A stretch of DNA of 54,115 nt from Acholeplasmataceae bacterium (GCA_012517145.1 JAAYVM010000082.1:1-54115), one strand, 5' to 3'; shown: positions 7,475-16,443, counted from the first letter of the stretch. Translations and numbers: made by a program. The notes: generated from the sequence alone by a model not told the origin.

Positions 7475-8692
7475 ATGGGTGTACTTAAATTAGGTATGTT
7501 TGAAACATTAGCCCTCGCAGTCTTAGCAATCTATTTTGGTGATTATATCAGATCGAAAATGCCGATTCTTAAGAAATACTGCTTACCGGGCGCTGTTGTC
7601 GGCGGCACACTTTTTTCCTGTATATCTTTAGCTTTGTATTATGCTGGTATTGCTGAACTCCGTTTTGATTATAAAACAGTAAACACGTTATTTTATTGCA
7701 TATTCTTCGCAGCCAGCGGTGCTGCAGCTAGTTTGAGCCTCTTGAAAACAGGCGGTAAATTAGTCGTGATTTTCGCAATTTTAGCAGCTGTATTAGCATT
7801 TTTACAGAATGTTTTATCAGTAGGACTTGGTGTAGCAATGGGAATGAACCCGCTTATCGCTCTTATGACAGGCAGTATTCCTATGACCGGTGGTCATGGC
7901 AATGCGGCTGCGTTTGCACCTTTAGCTGTAAGCGCTGGTGCCCCTGCTGCTTTGGAAGTCGCTTTAGCCTCCGCAACCTTTGGCTTGATTTCCGGCTGCA
8001 TTGTCGGCGGACCATTCGGCAATTTTGTTATTAAACGTTTCCATCTCGAAGATCCTGCTCTGGATGGCCAGGAAGAAGCCGCTAAAGAAACCGGCAAAGC
8101 TGTGGGAACTTTGGTATCCAAAGCAAATGTCGTCAGTGCTGTTTTCATGATGATGCTAGCGCTTGGTATGGGTCAAGTATTCTTCTTAATACTGAAAAAG
8201 TTCGGTATTAATTTCCCGATTCATGTTTGTGCTATGCTGGCTGGTATTTTGATCAGATTGTACCTGGATTCCAAGAAAAATACCAGTGAAGCTGTATACG
8301 CAGCAATTGATACGGTTGGCGAGTTCTCTTTGGCACTCTTTGTTTCTATGTCGATTATATCAATGCAATTATGGCAGTTAGCAGGATTGGCCGGTCCGTT
8401 GGTAATATTACTGATGGCACAGGTTGTCTTCATCCTTATTTTCTGCTATTTCCTTACTTTCAAGCTTTTGGGGAAAAATTACGACGCTGCCGTCATGGCG
8501 GTAGGACATATTGGTTTCGGTTTAGGCGCTGTGCCGGTATCCATGACCACAATGAGCACCGTATGTGCAAAATATAGATATTCCAGATTAGCTTTCTTTG
8601 TAGTACCGGTAATTGGCGGTTTCTTAAGCAATATTACTAATGCCATTATTATTTCTGGTTTTATTAATTATTGCGCAGCCATGATAAAATAA
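7475..8692 (+). CDS. gltS: Sodium/glutamate symporter, ESS family
   Basis: A 405-residue membrane carrier of the ESS (GltS) family, importing glutamate with Na+. Two inverted halves each carry the re-entrant signature: MTGSIPMTGGHGN near residue 137 and AVGHIGFGLGAVPVS near 345. About ten hydrophobic segments are visible. The ATG at 7475 is preferred over the one at 7460 because the GGGAGG site lies inside the longer frame, 8 bases before 7475. It is a single-gene unit closed by a terminator. Confidence 0.9.
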   Translation: MGVLKLGMFETLALAVLAIYFGDYIRSKMPILKKYCLPGAVVGGTLFSCISLALYYAGIAELRFDYKTVNTLFYCIFFAASGAAASLSLLKTGGKLVVIFAILAAVLAFLQNVLSVGLGVAMGMNPLIALMTGSIPMTGGHGNAAAFAPLAVSAGAPAALEVALASATFGLISGCIVGGPFGNFVIKRFHLEDPALDGQEEAAKETGKAVGTLVSKANVVSAVFMMMLALGMGQVFFLILKKFGINFPIHVCAMLAGILIRLYLDSKKNTSEAVYAAIDTVGEFSLALFVSMSIISMQLWQLAGLAGPLVILLMAQVVFILIFCYFLTFKLLGKNYDAAVMAVGHIGFGLGAVPVSMTTMSTVCAKYRYSRLAFFVVPVIGGFLSNITNAIIISGFINYCAAMIK

Positions 8693-8722
8693 ATAACTTT
8701 CTTTAAAATAGCAAAACATGCA

Positions 8723-8757
8723 AAAGACGCACGGAAAACCTCCGTGCGTCTTTCTTA
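8723..8757. terminator. Bidirectional terminator between gltS and methyltransferase gene
   Basis: AAAGACGCACGG, 7-base loop, CCGTGCGTCTTT, with T-rich sequence on the plus side and an A-run on the other, serving the two convergent genes. Confidence 0.85.
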
Positions 8758-8770
8758 TTTATAATACATT

Positions 8771-9358
8771 TCATTTTCTGGCAAAGGTGTTCAGCCACAG
8801 TTCCGGCTTGTCCGGGCGTACATCCTTGGCGACCCATTGCTCAATAATTTCCAGTGACCGTCCGCTCTTTTGCAGGAAGTCGGCAAAACGTGCTTCGTTA
8901 AGGTCCGTATAATATCTGCCGCCGCGTTCGCCTTCGTAGTCACCATATTTGAACGACATATAGAAGACAGCACCGGGCTTCGCGAAATCAATTACCTTGG
9001 CCAGTATGCCCGGCAAGTCTTTTGAATGAACATGCAAAAGCGAGGCGCTGGCCCAAATCGCGTCGAAAGAGGCCACAGGCAGGACCAGATCCTTGAAATC
9101 CGACACGACAACTTCCTGCCCGATCAATTCACTGGCAAACTTCGCCAATTCTAATGAGCCATCCACCGCCGTGACCTGGAAACCTTGCTGCAGGAAGCAC
9201 AGGCTATCCCGGCCGCTGCCGCAGCCTAAGTCCAGAATATGCGCACCCTTTGGCAGGAGCGCAAGAAACTTCTCCTGCGTCGCGGACATATCCGCTTCCA
9301 GCGTGGAGGCAATGAACTCTTCCGTATTTTTGGCATAGTATTTCAAAGTATTGTCCAA
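8771..9358 (-). CDS. Class I SAM-dependent methyltransferase
   Basis: A 195-residue methyltransferase with the SAM-binding motif ILDLGCGSGRDS (around residues 38-49), the acidic end of strand 2 (VTAVDGS) and a post-motif FDAIWASASLLHV segment. The start is probably the TTG at 9358 (MDNTLKYYAKN), 9 bases after GGAG; the TTG at 9367 touches the site directly. The substrate is unknown. It follows dinD closely (24 bp) on the same strand and may be cotranscribed. Confidence 0.85.
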   Translation of the reverse strand: MDNTLKYYAKNTEEFIASTLEADMSATQEKFLALLPKGAHILDLGCGSGRDSLCFLQQGFQVTAVDGSLELAKFASELIGQEVVVSDFKDLVLPVASFDAIWASASLLHVHSKDLPGILAKVIDFAKPGAVFYMSFKYGDYEGERGGRYYTDLNEARFADFLQKSGRSLEIIEQWVAKDVRPDKPELWLNTFARK

Positions 9359-9382
9359 ATCGGTCAACTCCAGATCTGATAT

Positions 9383-10210
9383 TTATTTCAGCTTTTTCTT
9401 TTCAACTTCGCGTTCAATTTGTTTTATACTTTTTTCAGGTGTAGGCAAATCTTCCGGCATAGTACCGCCAAGCTCTTTAATAGTTTTTCTTACCTTTGCC
9501 CCTACATCGAAATGAGTCTGGTTTGCTTGTTCTTTACCATGAATATTATCTCTACGCAATTTTTCTTCGGTTTGAGTAGCACGGAATAAGTTGGCAGCTA
9601 ATTCAGTACTTCCCATGTGATCCAAAATCTTTTGGCTCTTTTTTAATCCTTTATGTTCTTGAATTGCTTTCATATCCATGCCGCCATATAAACCTTTATA
9701 ACCGTAATTCTGGAAAACTGCATATTCGACAGGTGCTTCAACACCTGCTTTTTTCGCTGCATCTGCCAGCGCTTTGTTGTGATTAACTATTTCATTTCTG
9801 ATTGCAAGACGCTTTTGTGCTTCACTAAAACTATCGTAGTTCTCTATTATCTCTTGCTGTCTTGTTTTGACAGCGAAATAAGTCTGACCCAAAGCAATAA
9901 TTTCTTTACGCGGATCACCGTTCATAACAATCAAATAACAAGCGTATCTGGACAGCATAATATCATCAATTTCTTTGTCGGCAACACCAGCGCGTACCAT
10001 TTTGTTGACGTCAACAAAATGGTCTACGACTAGATTTCCGCTTTGTTCACAAGCAATTTTTGCTTTATCTATTACGCTGTTGAAGTTTCTCCATTCAGCA
10101 TACTCCAAAACCTTCTGCAGTTCTCGCGCATGCCAAAACTCTTCGCCATCTTCATTTACCTGCTTAATAATATCAAAAGTATCAACGCTATACTCAACAA
10201 TGTCACTCAC
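9383..10210 (-). CDS. dinD: DNA damage-inducible protein D
   Basis: A 275-residue protein of the DinD family, known in E. coli as an SOS-induced protein that limits RecA activity. Family features are the N-terminal BRO-N-like region (FWHARELQKVLEYAEWRNF), the SRYACYLIVMNGDPRK segment and the GYKGLYGGM motif. Its length matches the family (about 274). The GTG at 10210 is favoured: AAGAGGT is 7 bases upstream. No clear Firmicute SOS box (GAAC-N4-GTTC) was found in front of it, so SOS control cannot be claimed. Confidence 0.87.
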   Translation of the reverse strand: MSDIVEYSVDTFDIIKQVNEDGEEFWHARELQKVLEYAEWRNFNSVIDKAKIACEQSGNLVVDHFVDVNKMVRAGVADKEIDDIMLSRYACYLIVMNGDPRKEIIALGQTYFAVKTRQQEIIENYDSFSEAQKRLAIRNEIVNHNKALADAAKKAGVEAPVEYAVFQNYGYKGLYGGMDMKAIQEHKGLKKSQKILDHMGSTELAANLFRATQTEEKLRRDNIHGKEQANQTHFDVGAKVRKTIKELGGTMPEDLPTPEKSIKQIEREVEKKKLK

Positions 10211-10521
10211 AACCAAGACCTCTTCTCATTATCATCATTATAATCCTACTTTATTATTATAGTTCTAAATCAATCAATAATAAATGCCGCAATTGTACTT
10301 ATTGCATAAGCAAAGAGCAGGGAACTATCCCTACGCTTTATCATAAAGCAAATGCCTTGTCAAAGCTTCTATCGGCAAAAATGAATATTCAGCACAACAA
10401 AATAAGCTGACAAAACAAAATAGAAATGCGTGAAATTATACTTTTATAAAGGAATAAAATCTAACCATATTTTGAGAACGGAATAAATAAAAGAAAGTAG
10501 CATAGATTCCTTTTATAAGTC
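10211..10521. other. Intergenic region without a recognised gene
   Basis: A+T-rich. It contains a TATAAT sequence close to the dinD start on the complement strand and an imperfect hairpin near 10305-10345 (AGGGA/TCCCT core). No coding frame is supported. Confidence 0.35.
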
Positions 10522-11649
10522 TTAAAAGGGAAAATCCTCGAACTTAATGTCAGGATACATTCTAAGCTCTTCTTCAAACTCTTTCCACCAAGTATGGCTT
10601 TCATCCCAAATAATTTCTTCTTTTAACTTGTCAATTATTGTTTGATTCCCTTTTTGCAACCCTTTTTTTATGTAATTTTTCAAAGAATATTGTATGTTAA
10701 CCTTGTTAATAGAACAGATTTTACTCCAAAAATACCCATAAATATATGCAGTTTGATCTTCATCATTACTTTCAAGTTTTCCAACAGTTCTCTCCGTCCA
10801 CTTTGCTATACTACTGAAATGTTGAAAATGTTCCTCTGTTATCCAAGTAGCTAGTGATCCTTGTATGCCACATCTGTTTGTCAGACTATTATATGTCCCG
10901 TTAGAGAAATCTTCAAATAAAATGCCCTCAATTCTTAATCTAACTGCTTTTTCAATTTTTCCCCATAGCGCACCAGGACATATATGTACTAGATACCGGA
11001 TGTCTTCTTCGCTTGTTGTAGTCTTCAGTTCATCACTGATTACCTTATATGTACTTGAAATTTCAGCACCATCTAACTTAGAGAAGAGAGCTTCAAGAAA
11101 AAATCCTAAAGCATATATGTCACCTTTTTTTCTATTAAGAATTATTGATATTGCAATATTTACTCGTTGTCTTGCTGGAATTTCTGAGACGAGTAAATTA
11201 GAATATTCTTCACTTTTAACATAATATTTATCGAAAATACGTTGCAAAAAGTCATCCTCTTCAAAGCTTAATTTTGATTGGTCTATCAAGTTCAACAAGT
11301 AGTTAATAAACAAAATTATTGCATCTGACTCAGCTTTTTTATCATGTATGGCGTCGTGACTCCTTGGATTCCTAATAGAAGTGTATATACCCCTTAAGAT
11401 TTCTTGTATTCCTTTTTGGACATCTTTTTCCGAATCTGTCTGAAGTTTGTTTAATTTGATTCTTGGATTATCACCGCCAAATGCTTGACCTATTAAGCTA
11501 GCACCATCGCCTTCAAGGCCTGTCTTGTTACGGATTATATCGGTTAGCCTAAAAATTGCATCAAGAATTGAACCAGAGTAGTTTTCAGCCTCATAATTTT
11601 TTTTGATTATATTCCATAACTCAACATCTACCTCATGCCTGATATCCAC
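10522..11649 (-). CDS. TIGR02391 family protein (Abi-Ymh-like)
   Basis: A 375-residue protein. Residues 1-115 match the TIGR02391/Ymh pattern: a helix with ILDAIFRLTDIIRNKTG, then the SLIGQAFGG motif and the IYTSIRNPRSHD motif, which resembles HEPN-type domains found in abortive infection and restriction neighbourhoods. The rest (115-375) is helical and not recognised. GTG at 11649 is chosen since GGAGG is 7 bases upstream; the longer TTG frame has the site inside it. It stands alone on its strand. A defence role is only an inference from the family. Confidence 0.7.
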   Translation of the reverse strand: MDIRHEVDVELWNIIKKNYEAENYSGSILDAIFRLTDIIRNKTGLEGDGASLIGQAFGGDNPRIKLNKLQTDSEKDVQKGIQEILRGIYTSIRNPRSHDAIHDKKAESDAIILFINYLLNLIDQSKLSFEEDDFLQRIFDKYYVKSEEYSNLLVSEIPARQRVNIAISIILNRKKGDIYALGFFLEALFSKLDGAEISSTYKVISDELKTTTSEEDIRYLVHICPGALWGKIEKAVRLRIEGILFEDFSNGTYNSLTNRCGIQGSLATWITEEHFQHFSSIAKWTERTVGKLESNDEDQTAYIYGYFWSKICSINKVNIQYSLKNYIKKGLQKGNQTIIDKLKEEIIWDESHTWWKEFEEELRMYPDIKFEDFPF

Positions 11650-11961
11650 AACGTCACCTCCAAAATACGATAGAAGCAATCTATATTTTTAAAATATTTT
11701 CCCTTTAGGACGAGTTAATCAAGTATACATTTTTGCTTCAAATCAAATCAAAAACCACTGCAAATATGACATTAATTAAAAAATCTACCATATCATGCTG
11801 ACCACAAACTGCTGAATTCTACGCAACGAAGTCTATCAAAAAACTTCGTCCGAAATCAAAATAATGAATAGTAACATCAAGTCCACAAGGAATCATATAT
11901 AACATTGTCTTAACTAAAGATAGGTTTATTTTGTTATCTTTGGCACTCCCAGCAATTATTT
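11650..11961. other. Intergenic region without a recognised gene
   Basis: A+T-rich, no coding frame or strong hairpin. It separates the TIGR02391 gene from a GNAT gene; nothing else is seen. Confidence 0.35.
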
Positions 11962-12567
11962 TTATTTCAGCTGCGTATCTGTAACATGTTTTTCTTTGTA
12001 AGGAAAAGCCTTGTCAAATTCTTCGATGTCCTTCTCATTCACGTTGAAAGCCTCATCTTCATAGAAGTTGCCTGTTATACCCTGCAGGCTGCCTTCCGCT
12101 AACTCCAATGCCATGAAATAATCAAAGTTCTCGCCACTCGCAGTTATGATGCCGAATTGCTCCGCATTCACGAAACCAAAGCGATGATAATAAGCCGGAT
12201 TGCCGTAAATCACAATCCCCTTGTAACCCAGTTCACGTGCCTTGTTGATGGCGGCCTTGATCAGCAGCGAACCGATGCCCTTGCCCTGATATTCCGGCAG
12301 AACAGCCAGCGGTCCCATACTCAGGACTTCGAATTCTTGCTTCTCATTAATTACTTTCGCTTTCGAACAAACTACATTGCCGACAATTCTTTCTCCGTCA
12401 CAGGCAACCAGATCGAGCTCCCGCACAAAGCCAGACGCCAGGCGCAAATTATGCAAAACAAGATGCTCCATGCACCCAGGATGATATACATCCCAGAAAG
12501 CCTCTCTGGTGATATACTCTGTCTCGAAATAATCTTTGGCATTTTCCGGACATATCGTTATATTCAT
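11962..12567 (-). CDS. GNAT family N-acetyltransferase
   Basis: A 201-residue acetyltransferase with the acetyl-CoA binding motif VLPEYQGKGIGSLLI and the following GYKGIVIYGNPAYYHRFGF segment typical of the YhbS-like branch of GNAT. Two ATGs compete; the one at 12567 is 9 bases after AAAGGG, the one at 12576 touches it. The acceptor substrate is unknown. Monocistronic. Confidence 0.85.
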   Translation of the reverse strand: MNITICPENAKDYFETEYITREAFWDVYHPGCMEHLVLHNLRLASGFVRELDLVACDGERIVGNVVCSKAKVINEKQEFEVLSMGPLAVLPEYQGKGIGSLLIKAAINKARELGYKGIVIYGNPAYYHRFGFVNAEQFGIITASGENFDYFMALELAEGSLQGITGNFYEDEAFNVNEKDIEEFDKAFPYKEKHVTDTQLK

Positions 12568-12704
12568 CTTAACCATCCCTTTAAAATTTTTATTATGATC
12601 AGGTGGTAATGTTCAATTGGCACGCACAGCATTACGATATTTTTATTATAGCACAATCGTCATTTGCCTTCTTGCTTTGCACTTGTAATGTTTAGTAATC
12701 ATCA

Positions 12705-12744
12705 GCCTAGATTCCTCCGCTACTCTTCGTTCAGGTCGGAATGA
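12705..12744. repeat. Dispersed repeat arm (TGTCATTCCGACC family), copy 1
   Basis: Reads AGATTCCTCCGC, then TACTCTTCGTTCAGG, then TCGGAATGACA. The reverse complement shares both ends with the arm at 47795-47822 (TGTCATTCCGACC and GGAGGAATCT), differing by an internal insertion of about ten bases. Such sequences are common intergenic repeats in Firmicutes. Confidence 0.55.
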
Positions 12745-12840
12745 CATGATGATAAGCAGCTAGTTCACCAACCTTTCACACTTATGTCGAAGATTTTTCC
12801 AATTTCGGAGTTATAATCGTGCTCAAAGGATGTGATTTAG

Positions 12841-13065
12841 TTGCTAATATTAGAAAAACGTAATTTAAAGGGAATTAAATCTACCGGTTTTTCCGGAAAA
12901 CATTTAGGAGTGAAATTGGAAGGAAATGTGCTCATTGTCTTTTATAACATTCCGGAATCAGTGCATCAAGCACTACTATTATCAAAAGAACCTCTGGCGT
13001 ATCTAAATTCTTTGAAAACAAAATTTCGTTGTGAAGACTATGGTCCGATTGCGGTAGGCGGCTAA
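12841..13065 (+). CDS. Small KTSC-like domain protein
   Basis: A 74-residue protein. The core VLIVFYNIPESVHQALL followed by a short helix (PLAYLNSLKTKF) resembles the KTSC domain (Y-x-V-P-x-S-V-Y-x-x-L-L), a small domain of unknown function. It begins with TTG at 12841 behind AAAGGA; an ATG in the leader is followed directly by a stop codon. A 19-bp terminator hairpin lies just after it. Single gene; no role can be stated. Confidence 0.6.
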   Translation: MLILEKRNLKGIKSTGFSGKHLGVKLEGNVLIVFYNIPESVHQALLLSKEPLAYLNSLKTKFRCEDYGPIAVGG

Positions 13066-13074
13066 TATCACTAT

Positions 13075-13119
13075 AACAAAGAAACGCACAGGAAAATTTC
13101 TCCTGTGCGTTTCTTTGTT
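13075..13119. terminator. Bidirectional terminator
   Basis: A perfect 19-bp stem (AACAAAGAAACGCACAGGA at 13075-13093 paired with 13101-13119) with a 7-base loop, between convergent genes. Confidence 0.85.
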
Positions 13120-13154
13120 ATTTAAGTTGAATAGATGAGAGTCCCAAATGACCT

Positions 13155-13565
13155 TCATATCTTTGTGCCGTTCCCTTTGAGAATCATATTTATGACAGCC
13201 TGACACGCCATGTCCATGACTGAACCCTGCTCTATCTTTTCCAGTTTGCCAGGGCTCTTGACAGCATCAGCAAACTGATCATTCATATAAAGGATCATTT
13301 CATTTACTATGTAGGTATCGTCATCAATATAGTATTTGATCTTATAGATGTCATCTTCTTTATCGGCTGGTGTTACCGATGCTAAATCAAAAAGGATATA
13401 TTCCTTCGTATACCTGATATCGGTCTTATCGATATAAAACGTAGAATTTCCTTGCTTGGTATTAATACTTTCCCATCTTTCCGGATGAATTGTAATAACG
13501 CTGGCAGAACAAATAGAACTCATGGATATCAGGAGGGCGACCAGGATTAACAGCACTTTTTTCAT
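13155..13565 (-). CDS. Small secreted/periplasmic protein of unknown function
   Basis: A 136-residue protein beginning MKKVLLILVALLISMSSI, a Sec signal peptide cleaved near SICSAS. The mature part has strands (STFYIDKTDIRYTKEYILFD, YIVNEMILYMND) and a C-terminal ACQAVINMIL helix with one cysteine, a composition often seen in Negativicutes surface proteins. The frame continues upstream into the palindrome at 13607-13635, but that part is not coding: AAGGCGG lies upstream of the ATG at 13565. Family not recognised. Confidence 0.7.
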   Translation of the reverse strand: MKKVLLILVALLISMSSICSASVITIHPERWESINTKQGNSTFYIDKTDIRYTKEYILFDLASVTPADKEDDIYKIKYYIDDDTYIVNEMILYMNDQFADAVKSPGKLEKIEQGSVMDMACQAVINMILKGNGTKI

Positions 13566-13606
13566 CAGAACACCGCCTTCTGTATTAATAGTAACACTGT
13601 GTTTTT

Positions 13607-13635
13607 GGTACAAAGGTGACAGTCCCCTTTGTACC
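13607..13635. repeat. Dispersed GGTACA palindrome, copy 2
   Basis: Arms GGTACAAAGGTGAC and GTCCCCTTTGTACC around a single A; one mismatch. Both this and copy 1 (7177-7205) are preceded by a T-run and followed by AC. It sits 3 bp from the stop codon of the glyoxalase-fold gene. Confidence 0.75.
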
Positions 13636-13638
13636 ACT

Positions 13639-14088
13639 TTACTTCGATTCGCTAGTTTCTAACATTATCATATCATTCTCGTCAAATGACCAGTACGGAT
13701 TGTAGGCGACTTCCCAATAGTAACCGTTAGGATCTTTGAAATAGGCGCTGTATCCACCCCAGAAAACCTTCTGCGGCTCTTTCGCGATAACCGCGCCTGC
13801 CTTTTTCGCAAGTTCCATGACTTCATGCACTTCGGCCTCGCTCTTCACATTATAGGCCAGTGTGATGCCGGCAAAGCCAGCTGCAATCTGCGGCGGATTG
13901 TTCTCATTAATATCCTCCGCAAGTAATTGCAATGGATACAACTCGAACTTCGTACCGGTAGTGTTGAAGAAAACCACCTTGGGATTATTTTCTTTTTCGT
14001 CAGTGCTGAAGCCAAGCCCATCACGGTAAAAACGGATGGATTCCGCCATATCCTTGACGCCCAGGCAGATAACGCTGATTCTGTTCAT
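13639..14088 (-). CDS. VOC (glyoxalase/bleomycin resistance fold) protein
   Basis: A 149-residue vicinal-oxygen-chelate protein with two beta-alpha-beta-beta-beta modules: ISVICLGVKDMAESIRFYRD at the start, KFELYPL in the middle, and the C-terminal YFKDPNGYYWEVAYNPYW signature carrying the metal-ligand glutamate. The substrate is unknown; such proteins include glyoxalases and drug-binding proteins. It is the third gene of a leftward run (metallo-beta-lactamase fold, DJ-1/PfpI, VOC) with gaps of 20-25 bp, which suggests a detoxification or aldehyde-stress unit. Confidence 0.85.
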   Translation of the reverse strand: MNRISVICLGVKDMAESIRFYRDGLGFSTDEKENNPKVVFFNTTGTKFELYPLQLLAEDINENNPPQIAAGFAGITLAYNVKSEAEVHEVMELAKKAGAVIAKEPQKVFWGGYSAYFKDPNGYYWEVAYNPYWSFDENDMIMLETSESK

Positions 14089-14110
14089 TTCAAATCACCC
14101 CACTTCCGTC

Positions 14111-14689
14111 TCAGATTTTGGTTACATCAATCGCATATTCGATCTTGTCTGCGACTTCCTGTGCTACCGCCGCGCCAAATTCTTCCCTCAATATATAAAG
14201 CCCCAATTCAATACCGGAGCTTACACCGGCAGCTGTAATGATGTTGTTCTCACGCACAACTTTTTGCGGTAATACATCTACCGAATATGCCGCCAATTCT
14301 GCGAACGCAGTGTGATAAGTAGTCGCCTTTTTGTTCTTCAATAAGCCAGCTTCGGCAAGCAAAAACGCTCCTGTGCAGACAGAAGTAATATATTTCGCCT
14401 TTTGCGCCTGCTGCTGAATGAATTCCTTGATAGCAGTATTTTTCATCGCTGCGTATCGGCCTTTGCCGCCGGGAACTACTAAAATATCCAGCTGCGGGCA
14501 AGCAGCCATGGTCACATCCGGTATTATTTTCATGCCGTTAAAGGCTTTAACCGGCTCCGCTGACTCAGCAATCAGCAACACCTTCGTGCTTTCCGGTCTT
14601 ATTTTATTAATATAGCTCAAAATTTCGAACGGCCCGACAAAATCTAATTCTTCCACTTGCGGAAACAACAAAATACCTACGGTTAACAT
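14111..14689 (-). CDS. DJ-1/PfpI family protein
   Basis: A 192-residue protein with the DJ-1/PfpI fold. The nucleophile elbow is TSVCTGAFLLAEAGLL with the conserved cysteine; the acidic partner is in VEELDFVGPFEIL, and the DILVVPGG loop is present. Members include glyoxalase III/deglycase-like enzymes, isonitrile hydratases and amidotransferase-like regulators. The frame opens earlier (14722), but AAAGGAG lies 7 bases before the ATG at 14689 and the earlier part overlaps the upstream gene. It lies between the metallo-hydrolase and VOC genes in an apparent operon. Confidence 0.85.
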   Translation of the reverse strand: MLTVGILLFPQVEELDFVGPFEILSYINKIRPESTKVLLIAESAEPVKAFNGMKIIPDVTMAACPQLDILVVPGGKGRYAAMKNTAIKEFIQQQAQKAKYITSVCTGAFLLAEAGLLKNKKATTYHTAFAELAAYSVDVLPQKVVRENNIITAAGVSSGIELGLYILREEFGAAVAQEVADKIEYAIDVTKI

Positions 14690-14714
14690 CGGCGTCACTC
14701 CTTTGATACGTTTT

Positions 14715-15596
14715 TTAGTCAATTTTCTTCCATACCAGTTGATTGCTATCGAAAGAAGCGGTTAGCCTGCCAGTGTCACTCAGCCACGACAGGTAGGAAC
14801 GGATTGTGCTGCCAACCAAAACGTACTGTTCAAAGTTCATAGTCAAGCCATATTCGTCAAAAGCCTTCTTCAGGATGACTTCAAAAGTAACGGGCTGTTC
14901 ACACCACCCAACCAGATCATCGGCAATTGCCAAGACTTTATTCTTGTTAAATTCTGCCAATTCCTTGATGTCACTTGTAGCCTCAGTATGCGAAGGCACG
15001 AAAACATCAGCCTGCATGTTTTCCACCTTAGTTAAAGTATCCAGATAACCGGCAACGTCGTAGATAAAAGGAATGCGGTATTTGTTCAGAATTTCCTCAC
15101 TGCTCAGGCAATCTGCCAGAAAAACTACGTTGTCCGGCGTGCGGATGCCGATCATGTCAAAAAAATGACCCGGCAAAGCAATTACTTCCAGCTCTTCGGG
15201 AAAATCCTGGTGAGGTAAATCAAGCACATCACTCTCTGCCGCCATCAGGAATTTGTGCCGCAAAGCCTTGCATGGATAGCCGCCATACAAAAATGATGGT
15301 TCCAGCAATGGGTATCTGGTAAAGGCTGCGTCTATTCCCTTGGCGAAAATTTTGCAGCCCGTTTGTCTCTGCAGATATTGGTTGCCGCCGATGTGGTCGG
15401 CATTGGAGTGAGTGTTAATTATGGCCTTGAGATGCCATCCTTTTTCATCCAAGATTTTACGTATTTTGCGGCCGGCATCTTTATCGCTGCCGCTATCGAT
15501 CAAATACACATCAGTTTCGGACACTTTGTAAACGCCGATTTTTGCCGGGCAGTCAATATAATATGTGTTGCTGCCTACTTGAATTAATTCAAACAT
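14715..15596 (-). CDS. Metallo-beta-lactamase fold hydrolase
   Basis: A 293-residue MBL-fold protein. The metal-binding motif reads THSNADHIGGN, so the second histidine of HxHxDH is replaced by asparagine, a variant seen in some subfamilies. A later LPGHFFDMIG supplies the next histidine, VFLADCLSS the bridging aspartate, and VPSHTEAT another histidine. The C-terminal 75 residues are helical. The ATG at 15596 has GAGGGGG upstream. First gene of the leftward run with DJ-1 and VOC genes. Function may be thioesterase- or glyoxalase II-like; not determined. Confidence 0.83.
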   Translation of the reverse strand: MFELIQVGSNTYYIDCPAKIGVYKVSETDVYLIDSGSDKDAGRKIRKILDEKGWHLKAIINTHSNADHIGGNQYLQRQTGCKIFAKGIDAAFTRYPLLEPSFLYGGYPCKALRHKFLMAAESDVLDLPHQDFPEELEVIALPGHFFDMIGIRTPDNVVFLADCLSSEEILNKYRIPFIYDVAGYLDTLTKVENMQADVFVPSHTEATSDIKELAEFNKNKVLAIADDLVGWCEQPVTFEVILKKAFDEYGLTMNFEQYVLVGSTIRSYLSWLSDTGRLTASFDSNQLVWKKID

Positions 15597-15695
15597 TAGT
15601 TGTTGCCCCCTCATAATTTCTTCTATATATTAACCAATTTTGCAGAATGCAATATGCCTACAGTGTGTATCTGTTCTGGCCATGCTTTTCAAACC

Positions 15696-16187
15696 TTAAA
15701 TATTAATATGCAAAATTTCATTGCCGTGTTTCTTGATTATGGCCTCCAGATCCTGCGGTTTCAATAAGACTGTTGCGGTATTTTCATTTGGATGCACACC
15801 AATCTGTTCAAATGACAAAATATCCTGATCAAAAACTACAGTTACTTTGCAAATGCTGTCATTAAGCACGCCGAACGGTGTAACCGCTCCTTTATTTAAT
15901 CCCAGATATTTAGCCAAATCATCTTCTGACGCAAAGCCAAGTGGTCTGCAGCTCAATTCTGCTTTTATTCTTTTCAGATCAACATGTTTATCCTTTTGCA
16001 GAACGATTAAAAAATAGTTACGCTTTTTGTCATCGCGCACAAATAAATTTTTAACTATGCTTTCCTTATGAGAAATAGTAAGCTGATCCATCTCGTCTAT
16101 CGTGTAAACGGCTGGATGCTCAATGACTTCATAAGCAATGTGCATATCTGCCAACGCTGCAAAAACTTTTTGACGAACACTATTCAT
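15696..16187 (-). CDS. Prolyl-tRNA editing protein, ProX/YbaK-like
   Basis: A 163-residue YbaK/ProX-domain protein. It would hydrolyse mischarged aminoacyl-tRNA (Ala- or Cys-tRNA-Pro) in the cytosol. Visible marks are VIEHPAVYTIDEM, the conserved lysine segment ESIVKNLFVRD, the substrate-loop GLNKGAVTPFGVLND and the C-terminal VHPNENTATVLL. Length fits stand-alone ProX/PrdX proteins. No obvious ribosome binding site precedes the ATG at 16187, so the start is somewhat uncertain. No partner gene is evident. Confidence 0.87.
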   Translation of the reverse strand: MNSVRQKVFAALADMHIAYEVIEHPAVYTIDEMDQLTISHKESIVKNLFVRDDKKRNYFLIVLQKDKHVDLKRIKAELSCRPLGFASEDDLAKYLGLNKGAVTPFGVLNDSICKVTVVFDQDILSFEQIGVHPNENTATVLLKPQDLEAIIKKHGNEILHINI

Positions 16188-16395
16188 GATTTATTGTTTT
16201 ACTCACTTTCTCATATTATAACTTTGCTGACAGTGGAGACCGTCTCTTGACGAAGATTAAATTGTTTATATAAGTCAAATAATACTCCACGAATGCAAAA
16301 ATTACCAGCGCAAAAAAGAAGCATAAGCCCCATTAAATGCACAACATTGATTATTGCGCTATAATATACTTGATATTTTGAGAGGATGTGATTTT

Positions 16396-16443
16396 ATGCC
16401 TATGATAATTTGCGCGAAAAAAGATTATGATGGCCCGACATAG
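16396..16443 (+). CDS. Possible 15-codon leader peptide upstream of the acetyltransferase
   Basis: ATG at 16396 behind GAGAGGATG gives MPMIICAKKDYDGPT and a TAG stop, ending 19 bases before the Vat-like gene. A TATAAT box lies about 40 bases upstream. It could be a translational leader or merely a remnant. Evidence is limited to the good ribosome binding site and the position. Confidence 0.3.
   Translation: MPMIICAKKDYDGPT

Noticed and set aside
13566-13637. N-terminal extension of the secreted protein frame (MVQRGLSPLYQ)
   Set aside because: It is a translation of the dispersed palindrome; the signal peptide starts at the ATG at 13565.
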